Assembly: GCA_028023455.1 (NCBI GenBank)
Contig: JAQFVV010000032.1
Location: forward strand, 622,001-686,000
DNA length: 64,000 nt
DNA from: Epiperipatus broadwayi
Taxonomy: Eukaryota > Onychophora > Udeonychophora > Euonychophora > Peripatidae
Reading direction: 5' to 3'
Positions within the stretch are counted from its first letter, which is position 1. Each line of letters opens with the position of its first letter. The position numbers and the translations under genes are program-made. Shown in pieces: positions 55,075 to 64,000 of the stretch. A model generated the notes under the pieces. The model had not been told where the DNA came from, searched no databases, and was given only the letters and a program-made list of their open reading frames with translations.

Positions 55075-58000
55075 TTTCATCATATTTTTTTGTTTGGCTA
55101 TCTTTTATTTGTCAACTTTTTAATAGTTTTCCTTATATGTTTAAACATTTCACATCATTCCCTAGTGACAGTTTGAGTTATATTTCAATGTTTTTTTTGT
55201 ATTAAAACTTTTATTAATATGCATCAATTACAAGTATTTGATTTATTAGAAATATAAATATACAAATGAAAAGCATCCTAAAAAATCATATTTATTTTTC
55301 CAAATCTAGAAAAAAATTATAAAATGAAAATGTAATGACAACAATAACTTTTTTTATCAGATGATTGCTGCAATACTAATATTAAAAGTTAATGAAATTT
55401 TACTTAATTGAAACTTTTATGTTTATAACCCAAATGAATTATCATGTCATTGTAATACTATGAAATTCTGCTTTAAAATTTAAAATTGCATTTACAATTA
55501 TTAAAATATCACAAATATTCTGTACTACAGTGTTTGGTAAAGTATAAAAATGTAATATTTATTGTTACTTTGAATTTTTTAATTTGTATTTTTAAAAATA
55601 AAATATATTTAAATAAAGTTTAAGTATACTCATAAAATTTTTTTTAATAATTATTATACAAACATTTTATAAAAATAATCATAAATATTTATATGAACTG
55701 TGAGATGTATATAATTTTTGTTCACTCTTAACAATAATAGAAAAAGAGTTTACACGTTGTCTTGACACTGCTGCTCAAAATATCTACCAATTAGATCATT
55801 TACAGTATTTTCTCTGTGGAATACTGATAACTTCACATTTTTAGACTAACAAATAAATATTTGTTTTAATTCCAATTTCTACCATTAAATGAATTCACAA
55901 GCAGCAAAATAACATTATAGATAGCCATAAAGGGGGCAAAAGTTGAATATAACAGCTGCAGCATCAAATCCTCTATAATAGCATACAGCTGAGAGTCATT
56001 TCATTAAAGGCTCATTAAAATTTATTATGGAGAATTGAAATAGTAATACTAGAATAAATTGTTTTAAATGTTTACTTACAAGATTATCACAAACATACTT
56101 TATTCATATACTAATTTTTATTATCTCTCTTTGCTTTATTATCATCATTTTTTTAAATTATCACTGCATTTTTTTTTTATTTTATTCAATTTTGATAGTA
56201 ACTTTTTGTTTCTAAATTAGTCTTTTGTTTACTCTTTAAACATATATAAACTATTATTTTTTATTAATTTAAAAAATTAATTTTTCTTTTAATAAAATAA
56301 TAAGTTATTCAGTTATCCGAAAGATCCCTATAAGAGATAAGCTAAAAGTCATGCAAGGTTCCTTTCAAAATCAATCCACAAACTTTAAGCTTTAATTAAG
56401 TACATTTCTCTCTTTTGCATTATTTATTTTATTTTGTTTTTATTTGATTTTTTTTCTCTCTCTTTTTGTGCGATATTTCAATCTCCTCATTAATTTTACA
56501 GTTTTCTTTAAGGGTATTGTTTTTATAAATTTATAAATTACTCTTTGACTAATCCCATAAAATATTTAAAATTGAAATATTTTTTAAAGCGATTATTTTA
56601 AAAAGACTGTAATATTTTTCATTTTTTATTAGGTAAATAAACAAGTTTATACTTAATAAGTATGTTTAGTTTCTTTAGAAATTAATAAGATGTGAACAAT
56701 TCTTTTGATCATTTTTTAAAAAATATAATCATAATATTTCAATTGTAATCCGTAACATTTTTAGTTGTTTAATGTTTGTTAAATCAATTGAAGTATTATT
56801 ATATTAAAGAAATATATATATATGCTTTAAACTAATAATGTCGTTTGTCAACATTTAAAAAAATCATTTAATAAATTCTATTTATATGTAACATAAACTA
56901 AATATTATTATTATTCTGTAATATATTTATTAAAATATACATATATGTGATTTGTAATGTTTGAAAATATATCAGTGCATTGTAACTCAAATGATTTTAT
57001 TTATTACCAATGTTTGTCAAATTAATTAAATTAATCTATTATATGATGCGATTTATTTTTATATGATACTCAATCAGATATAAGTAATTAAAAATTTATT
57101 TATTACACACTTTTTAATAGTTATTTTATTTACACAATAATTCAAAATGGAATATTATCTATTACAATTTTTTTATTATTTTCATACTATAGATATACAT
57201 TGCTTTAATTTAAACTATATATTCCAGTGTTTTTCATTTTGTGTGTTATATGTATTCTGAAAATTCTTAAGTAAATTTCTTTTCATTTTAGTCTTATGGT
57301 AAATATGAAATATATTTTTTTCTTTATTTTCAAAAGTAAAAAATTGATTAATGAGCATAATGCTATCTATTTTTGAAAAATATCAAAAGTATTGCATCCA
57401 CATTAAGTGCAAACTTAGAAAGAACAACTGTATTTATAATTAATACTTGAGGAATATTGAATGCAATATTATAGTGCCAACAATGGAGCTACCATACTTT
57501 GGCTTTAATTTTTTTTATTATGGCTTACCTTTAGCATTCATTTTATGGTTTAGCATTTATTTGACAGCAAACATTGAAATTAAAAAATATTGATTTATTA
57601 TTCTTTTAAAAAATCACAAAATATCAATATTGTACAGAAAAACTATCATAACAAGTGAATAACCAGTCCACAGCATTGTTGGTTATAGTATTGTTTCCAC
57701 ATGGGAATGCTTACAAGAGCTTTTGAGAGAACTGATTTTTTGTTTAAATTTTACAAATTAAAATACATATTTTATAATTGTTTTGCTTTGATTGTTTTAC
57801 AAAATATTTATATAAAATTTTTACAGAAGAATAATGTGATTATATTCAGATTTTATTAAAAAAATTATTTTTAGAAAAAGACTAATCAAAAATCAGTAAT
57901 AACATATCACAACTTGTAAATGTTCAAAAGAGAACCATTCATATTGATCATAGAATATTTATTTTATCATTCTTTTAAAATTATAAGAATAATTTTCAAT

Positions 58001-58472
58001 TTTTAATAAAATATTATTAGTTTTTAAGTAATACACTTGGCTTTTAGAAACTGAATTAGAACAAATCTCTTTTTTTAATTGATATTTTTAATCATTGATA
58101 TGGTAATCATTCAATAAGAAAAAAATTATTGCTATTATTAAACTTACTACATATGTTAATTTTATTTTATTTTCTATATTAGAAAAATTTAAATAACATT
58201 TTTAGGAATAATTTTTATTTGTAATTATATAATTTTAACAAATAATTTGAAATTTCTGAAAATATAATAATTAGTAAAGGTAAATTAGATCAAATAAAAA
58301 TTGGAAATTCAAGCCAAGCAGCTCTAAGTAGTAGGAACATTTGAAGTCTTAATAGTAATTTAATCACAGCAATTTGTATGGATAAACTCAAAAAAAAATT
58401 TAAGAACTACTGAAAGTATTTTTAAGATAACTATTTATTAATACACATTATAAAATAAATTGTATTAGTAAT
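55075..58472. other. Long AT-rich stretch, no gene recognised
   Basis: About 3.4 kb, extremely AT-rich, with no frame carrying a recognisable motif, no terminal repeats and no SINE head. Short (TA)n tracts near 56810-56825. Confidence 0.55.
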
Positions 58473-59083
58473 TGTTGTGTTTGGTCTGGATTACAGACCC
58501 AACATACAAAACCAAAACTAGCACCAGTATTATAATTGATATAATATTTATTATTATATTTACATATCTAATACAGAATAATATAGTTCTACTATGGACT
58601 CTTGGATCCAAGTCTTAACAATCTACCACTTCCAGCTACACCTGATAGCTTGCCTTACAGGTAGGGAGAATGACTCTTCTGGCTGTACCAGACAGCTTGC
58701 ATTGAGCTGGCACTAGTCTTAGCAGTGTCCAGTTCTTATGTGGACTTGCCTTGCTGCATATACAAATAGCATATTGCTATTGTAAGAATGTTTACTGCTA
58801 TTTAGGTTAGCATGGCTTCTCCTGGAGAATGTGCATCATCTTTGTAGGTTAGACTGACATTCTAGTCTTTCCTCCAAAAAGGCTGACCATTTATAGCCAG
58901 ATCCCTGATCTCACTGGAGCAGTTGGATTCAGTAATCATCACTGCTTCTTGGTCTGTACTAATCATTGGCTATATGTTTAGCTGTATATTAGTCTATTGC
59001 TAGTAGCAAACAATGTTTAATCTGATTAGATAAAGAAGTAATCTGAAATAGTCCACTTCTGAGGGGGAAAAAGAACTATAACA
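58473..59083 (-). repeat. gypsy-2 3' LTR (611 bp)
   Basis: Matches 63626-64000 (the visible part of the 5' LTR) and, inverted, the split LTR at 49205-54317. Plus-strand start TGTTGTGTTTGGTCTGG, end GAACTATAACA. Contains the inverted pair 'GTCTGGATTACAGACC' at its edge. Confidence 0.85.
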
Positions 59084-59096
59084 CCCCTCCTCCTGG
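59084..59096 (-). other. gypsy-2 polypurine tract
   Basis: Minus strand CCAGGAGGAGGGG directly before the 3' LTR start TGTTATAG. Confidence 0.75.
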
Positions 59097-60330
59097 CTAA
59101 ATATTAGCCCTAGAGAAACATAGTCATGCAGGTATGCTGAAAAATGGCTAATCCACTTCAATGGTTCTTCTGGTTCACAGCCATCTTCAGTTTGCTGGTC
59201 CTTGTTGTTTGCAATCCTTGTCCCTGGAGATTCATTCATTGTGGCTGCATCTGTATAATTCAGTCTAAGTTGATTCCAATGGCAATGATGTTGACATCCA
59301 TCTGTTGTTTCAACTACTACAGTGTGGAGTCCTTTCCATTGAATTATGAATGCTGGGATCTATTTAGTGGATCCACTATATATTCTGCATAGTACTTTAG
59401 TCCCTATTTGCAATTTAATATTGTCCTTTTCTAGTTGATAAGTTAGTTTGCAAAGTTTTATTAAGAAGTAGTTCAGCTGGAATTTTTCCCATTGTTTTAC
59501 TTGGTGTAGAGTGCTGTGATAACAACATTCTGGCAGTATGTGTATTCCAGATTTCTGTATCTATCTTTGTGGGCAATTTATTGCTCCTTTGAACTAATCT
59601 CCCAGCTTGGCCATTGCATTTATGGTGAAATGGTGTGCTGAAAACTAACTCAATCACATTATTGTCACAAAAGTTTTTAAATGCCACTACAGTAAATGTT
59701 ACACCATTATCTGAGACTATAGTTTTATGAAGGCCATGGGTAGAAAATGTCCTCTTATTGTTGCATTAGTCTGAAGTGATAGAACTTCCACTACTGCCAG
59801 CTATTTACAATATGAATCAACTACTAGTAATAGTAGTTTATCTTTCCATGGGGCCCAGCATAATCCATGTGGAGTCTAGTCCTTGGGCCTTCAGGTTTAG
59901 GCCAGTGAATTTTATCTTTTGCTGGCATGTTCTGATCCATTCTGCAATGTTAGCAGTGGTGGGCTTTAGACTTAATATCTATATCCAAAGTTGGCCCCCA
60001 AACTATGACCTTGTTAGCATCTTCATTCAGGCTATCCCTGGATTCTCATTGTGTAAGAGATTGAGCACTTGGGATCACCCAGCTAGGGGAATTACTACTC
60101 TGGGTTCCCAGATAATATAGCCATTTTCAATTGAGAGCTCCAGCCTTCATGTCCAGTAGGCTGGATGCAACTCCTCTGGTTTCTTATTTGGCCAATCCTG
60201 CTGGATATCTTTTTGAAATTTTAGGAATACAGGCTCATTTCTGGTACATACTGCCACTGATTTACTGTTCAGTGGTATCATCATCCCCAAATCAATCATT
60301 ATAACTGATCAAATTGCTGTAGTTGGCTTG
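59097..60330 (-). pseudogene. pol: gypsy-2 integrase region
   Basis: Frame 59687-59415 reads FKNFCDNNVIELVFSTPFHH, KCNGQAGRLVQRSNK, fitting the integrase segment around the last catalytic residue ('H-x-x-T-P-x-H-P-x-S-N-G-x-A-E-R'), here with Ala-Glu replaced by Ala-Gly, so the catalytic Glu is lost. Further on, 59420-59000 reads LQIGTKVLCRIYSGSTK, WKGLHTVVVETTDGCQHHCH, WNQLRLNYTDAATMNESPGT, the C-terminal strand region ('H-x-N-Q-L-R') and acidic tail usual for this lineage. The rest of the integrase core (59690-60330) is spread over several broken frames and the first two catalytic Asp could not be placed with certainty. Confidence 0.7.
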
Positions 60331-60364
60331 TCTGCAGACTCTACAGGAAAACTACTTAATGCAT

Positions 60365-60751
60365 CTACATGGGGAATAGGTTTTCCTTTAATGTATTGTA
60401 GTGTAAAATTATACCCTGATAAATATGGAACCACCTCAGTATATGTGGTGATGTGTGATGGGGTATTCCTTTGTCAGCTGCAAAGGTGCCCAATAGGGGT
60501 CTATTATCCATTTGCAATATGAATGATCTACCATAAAGATAGTCATGAAATTTTTTAATGCCATTGATTAAAACCAGAACCTCTCTATTAATCTGGGCAC
60601 AATTTTTCTCAGCCTTTAACAGACACTTTGATGAAAAGGCAATAGGACAGTATGACCCGTCATCATTGGTATAGGACAACAACACCCCTGTTACTACTGG
60701 TGATGCATCACATGTTAGTACCAGCACCTTTTCTATGTCAAAGTTTGCCAT
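60365..60751 (-). pseudogene. pol: gypsy-2 RNase H
   Basis: A 128-codon frame: VLTCDASPVVTGVLLSYTND (first catalytic Asp), PIAFSSKCLLKAEKNCAQIN, REVLVLINGIKKFHDYLYGR (the catalytic Glu context, 'E-x-x-A-[VI]-x-x-x-x-x-K-F-H'), FILQMDNRPLLGTF (third Asp; usual TDH/TDN), HHTSPHILRWFHIYQG. This is the Ty3/gypsy RNase H order, including the 'S-P-R-L-x-R-W' block. The initiator is not a true start; the frame is cut from the RT by a shift near 60755-60805. Confidence 0.8.
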
Positions 60752-60804
60752 GTGCCACTATATCAAATATTAGGTTTTTCATTTTTTCAAAGGAATTATC
60801 ATGA

Positions 60805-61620
60805 TTACTGTAACACTTCCAGACTGTTTCTTGTCCAGTAGCCTGTATAGTGGTTCCGTTGTCTCAATTTTATGGTATAAAATCCTTCATAGTAATTTAT
60901 GAGCCCCAAAAAGAACTGTAATTCTTCTTTGTTACTTGGTGTTTTGGTTTTTTTAATTGCCATAACTTTCTTTTGAGTATGATGAATGCCACTTGTATCT
61001 ATCCTAAATCCTAGAAACTCAAGTTCTTTGGCTTCAAATATGAACTTATCCAAGCTTATTCTTATGCCTGATGCTTTAAATTTATCAATGAGTTTTTTGG
61101 CAGAACTTCAGAGCAGTTTCTGGAGTCTGAGCTATCAGTAAGAAATCATCAAAGTATGGTAGAGGCCCAGTATTTCAGTAACCAGTTGATCCATGACTTT
61201 TTGGAATATAGCTGGAGTGACCAATATACCAAAAGGCAACCAGTTTACCTTAAATAAGCCTTTTGAGTTATTATTGATAACATTCTTATTGCCTCATCAT
61301 TAATGGGTAGCTATACATGTTTCAAGTCAATTTTAATAAAAACTCTTCCATCCAACAGTGTGGATAGGATTTGCTTAACTGATGGTGGTGGATAATTATC
61401 TGATGCTACCACTTTGTTAATTATCCTTCAATAATCCCACATATCAGCACATCGCCATTTTCTTTGAAAATTGGGAATATTGGGGTGGCCCATTCTGAAT
61501 ACCTTATGAGCTCTATTACTCCATCTGCATCCCACCTTTCAATCTCTGAGTCAATTTTAGCTCTCAATGCCAGTGGCAGTGATCTGCACTGACAATGAAT
61601 CAGTTTTATCTCTTTATTCA
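60805..61620 (-). pseudogene. pol: gypsy-2 reverse transcriptase, several frames
   Basis: Readable from right to left across frame breaks. Near 61555-61480: VIELIRYSEWATPIFPIFKE, NGDVLICG. Near 61390-61320: the block ending DGRVFIKI (first catalytic Asp region, 'LDLxxAY' decayed). Near 61262-61170: GLFKVNWLPFGILVTPAIFQ (motif B). Near 61158-61125: LPYFDDFLLIAQT, the catalytic YxDD motif with Phe at the variable position. Frame 61053-60805: FLGFRIDTSGIHHTQKKVMA and ELQFFLGLINYYEGFY (connection to thumb). At least three frameshifts and several stops make it inactive. Confidence 0.8.
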
Positions 61621-61826
61621 GTAGTAAGTAAATTGGTTGTCCTAAAAACAGACCTAGATGTTTTTTAAAACTTCAAGGTAATCAAGATTCAATTTATTTA
61701 TTGTTGTGACTTGGTTAACTTTTGTCACTGCAAACTCTAAGTAACTGAACCAGTCATGTCTTAATAAATTACTATAATCACCAGATGCCACTACCAGTGG
61801 CAGATATGTAGTTTATTAGACTCTTG

Positions 61827-62141
61827 TCACTTTAACTCTGGTCTGATGCAAGAATTTATTTTCTTGCCCTGATAATCTGTGATAGCCTTGCCACTAGGAT
61901 TCAGATTATATTTATTTTTATTAATGATAGCCCAGGTCTTTTTTGACACAATGGACACTGCCAACCCTGTATCCAGCTTTATTGTGACTGGCGTATCATT
62001 AATGAAGATCTTGGGTTTTAATACTAATTCACTGCTCTTGATATTGTTTATAGAGGCAACTTGTTTCTTTTTGTTAAGATTGCCTTTGGTATATTTCAGA
62101 ATGGTTTTTCCATTCTCATTTTGGCTACTTGTCTTTATCAC
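61827..62141 (-). pseudogene. pol: gypsy-2 aspartic protease
   Basis: A 104-codon frame: KPKIFINDTPVTIKLDTGLA contains the active-site Asp-Thr-Gly; VSIVSKKTWAIINK follows, as in retropepsins of this lineage ('x-x-D-T-G-A-x-V-S-[VI]-[IL]-x-x-x-x-[WY]'). GKKINSCIRPELK is a truncated C-terminal part. The frame ends early at 61827, before the usual flap and 'ILGxxW' block. It sits between the zinc knuckle and the RT as expected. Confidence 0.75.
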
Positions 62142-62791
62142 ATGATCACTATTTCTACTTGTCTGCAGTGTGGACGTTCTGTTTGTGTGTGCATTGTTTC
62201 ATTACACCTATAACAATGCTTATCACTCATTGTTGTTGGACTAACTGAATGCTTGACTGATTCAGTCTTCTGTTCAATTTTTTTAACACTAAAATTTATT
62301 ATTTTAATGGCCTTGCTTAACACATTATGATTTTGCCAGGATGTCTTGAGCTACAGTTGTTTCATAGTCTATATCCAATGTCATTAATAGAGTCTTAAAT
62401 TATGATCAGTCATACCACAAATGAAACAATTGCATAGTGCATTATTTAAAAACTCTTTGAAATTGCACTTTAGTGTCAATGCCTGAATTTACATTACAAA
62501 CTCTCTAGCTTTTTTGCCCTTCACTTGGATATAGAGATTAAAATAATACATATGCATTATTATTAGTGGTTTTGGAGAGAAGTATTCAGTGAGAATTTCC
62601 AATGCCTTCTCAAAATCTAAGTCAGACAGTATTTCTGATCCAACTTGAGACTTTAGAATACTATACTTCTGAGATTTAGGCTTCTTAATCTGATTAGCCT
62701 GTATATAAAAAATTAGATATTCATTGTAGCTTGACCAGTTCTCAGGGCAATCTGGGTCAAAAGCTTCCATTGAGCCAATTATATTAGCCAT
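62138..62791 (-). pseudogene. gag: gypsy-2 gag with zinc knuckle
   Basis: Frame 62791-62489 begins MANIIGSMEAFDPDCPENWS and continues SYNEYLIFYIQANQIKK, SILKSQVGSEILSDL, FEKALEILTEYFSPKPLIIM, typical of K02A2.6-type gag. Near 62225-62180 the frame 62323-62138 reads CYRCNETMHTQTERPHC: a CCHC knuckle spaced C-x2-C-x4-H-x7-C (standard C-x2-C-x4-H-x4-C) with an expanded last gap and a Gly lost. The middle (62490-62330) is out of frame. Start at 62791 is supported by the identical gag start in the plus copy (55003). Confidence 0.8.
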
Positions 62792-62989
62792 TTATTTCTC
62801 TGCTATAATGTGAGAAAAGTATATGTTTCCTATTTACTGCAAGTTACCACTCAATACTGTTATTTTGACAGAACTTTTACTCTACTAGAGTGAGATTCTA
62901 TCTGGGTTTTTTTTTAGAATGACTAGTTTTGATTGATTTATAAAGAGTCAATCGCGTTTGTGGTCAATTTCTTTAACCATCTTGGGGAA

Positions 62990-63625
62990 AAACTTTTTCA
63001 CAATATGCCAAATCGGTTTTTTATTTGGAATGCAATGAGATATATAATTATCCCCATAAGGAAATATGACAGCTGCCTATAAATGCATATTTGGGTATTT
63101 TTTTTATTTTTCTAACCATGGGGGATAATATTTTAATCTAACTGTGTCAAATCTAGCTGGATTGAGCAGGGTTTTTTTATTTTCCTAGCCATGGGGGATA
63201 ATATTTTAATCTAACTGTGTCAAATCTAGCTGTATTTTAATCTAACTGTGTCAAATCTAGCTGGATTGAACAGGGTTTTTTTTGCTTTTACAAATACTAA
63301 TGATATCTACAACCCCATGCAGTCACATTTTTTTAGATATTTTTCCAGAACTGGGGGGAAATCTCATTTTGTCTTCCTGTGTCAACTCAGTTAGCTTGGG
63401 CAGTTGTTTATATTTTCCAGCTATGGGGGAAAAATTATTTAGTTGTACTGAACCAGAATCTGTTGACTTGGGCAGTATTTATGTGTGATTTAATAATCAC
63501 CAATTCATAAAGTTAAATGAGTGTCTATACAAGTGCGCACTTGTGTGTTTATGCTCTTATTTTTTTCCCAGCCATAGGGGGGGGGGGGGGAACAAAAAAA
63601 ATTTTTGTCCGACTATGCCAAAATC
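62990..63625 (-). repeat. gypsy-2 leader: degenerate tandem repeats with primer-site-like modules, and primer site
   Basis: About seven copies of a ~70-bp unit: [A]GCCATGGGGGATAATATT, TTTAATCTAACTGTGTCAAA, TCTAGCTGGATTGAGCAGGG plus a T run. The TGTGCCAAATCTG-like module occurs near 63004, 63143, 63216, 63247, 63379, 63450 and finally at 63613-63625, where it touches the LTR and serves as primer site (minus strand GATTTTGGCATAGTCGG). Confidence 0.7.
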
Positions 63626-63688
63626 TGTTGTGTTTGGTCTAAATTACAGACCCAATCTACAGAAAACAATACTAGCACCAGTATTATA

Positions 63689-63759
<71 letters not shown>

Positions 63760-64000
63760 GCAGAATAATATAGTTCTACTGTGAACTCTTGAATCTGAGT
63801 CTTAACATTCTACTGCTTCCAGTTATACCTGATAGCTTGCCTCACAGGTAGGGAGAGTGACTCTTCTGGCAGTACCAAACAGCTTGTCTTGAATCAGAAG
63901 TAGTCTTAGCAGCATCTGGTCTTTATGTGGACTTGCCTAGCTGCCTGGCAAATAGAATATTGCTATCATAAGAATGTTTACTGCTGTTTAGGTTAGTAGG
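63626..64000 (-). repeat. gypsy-2 5' LTR (partial, window edge)
   Basis: Matches 58473-58835. It contains a much expanded (TA)n tract at 63691-63757 where the 3' LTR has ordinary AT-rich sequence. It continues past the window. Confidence 0.85.
63691..63757. repeat. (TA)n microsatellite within the LTR
   Basis: About 33 uninterrupted TA units; the equivalent part of the other LTR (58538-58575) is not a pure repeat. Confidence 0.9.

Larger units (their letters stand above)
58473..64000 (-). mobile_element. Ty3/gypsy element gypsy-2, degenerate, cut by the window edge
   Basis: Minus-strand order: 5' LTR (63626 to beyond 64000), primer site and repeated leader, gag (62791), zinc knuckle, protease, RT, RNase H, integrase, polypurine tract, 3' LTR (58473-59083). 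Motifs resemble the invertebrate K02A2.6-type gypsy lineage (gag starting MANxIGxMExFDP; family knowledge). The coding region is full of stops and frameshifts. LTRs begin TGTTATAG and end CACAACA in element orientation (TG/CA ends). Confidence 0.88.

Noticed and set aside
59776-60120. 114-codon + frame
   Set aside because: Antisense to the gypsy-2 integrase region; no independent support.

Overview
The window looks like intergenic DNA from the nuclear genome of an AT-rich animal, most likely an invertebrate. By eye it is about one quarter G+C, and poly-A/T and (TA)n or (TAA)n microsatellites are everywhere. No ribosomal RNA gene, convincing functional tRNA gene or intact host protein gene was found. 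Nearly everything recognisable is a transposable element: Penelope-like (PLE), Ty3/gypsy, hAT, piggyBac, a TA-associated (pogo/Tigger-like) DNA element, tRNA-derived SINEs and an unclassified inverted-repeat family. This mix indicates a metazoan. I cannot name the species.

Layout. 0.4-2.6 kb: a ~200-bp tandem repeat, a broken piggyBac transposase and a gypsy protease fragment. 6.5-19.1 kb: a nearly complete Ty3/gypsy element on the minus strand with 2.2-kb LTRs; its upstream LTR is split by a 1.9-kb GIY-YIG retroelement with a 13-bp target-site duplication. 21.0-24.4 kb: a nested cluster of inverted repeats, ending in an almost perfect 169-bp palindrome. 26.3-32.1 kb: two damaged PLE copies head to head, with a 1.65-kb DNA transposon inside the left one. 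34.3-35.4 kb: a degenerate PLE of another family. 37.2-38.7 kb: a hAT element with an 8-bp target-site duplication. 43-46 kb: second copies of two repeat families seen in the 21-24 kb cluster. 49.2-55.1 kb: a 5' fragment of a second gypsy family on the plus strand, whose LTR was split by a head-to-head PLE pair carrying an uninterrupted 836-codon reverse transcriptase/GIY-YIG ORF. 58.5-64 kb: a more complete but heavily broken minus-strand copy of that second gypsy family; its upstream LTR runs off the window.

Main point. PLE sequence recurs as inverted, head-to-head pairs with the 3' tails outward, in two clear cases (26.3-32.1 kb and 49.4-53.7 kb). The second pair is bracketed by a 12-bp direct repeat, so it appears to have inserted as one unit. 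The 169-bp palindrome at 24.2-24.4 kb carries a 3'-tail motif like the one in PLE family A and may be the minimal form of the same architecture. The tails share a short motif (YTGAnAA, hairpin, YGAAA) that resembles a hammerhead-ribozyme core. Coordinates of degenerate elements are approximate; open frames and terminal duplications are given as read.
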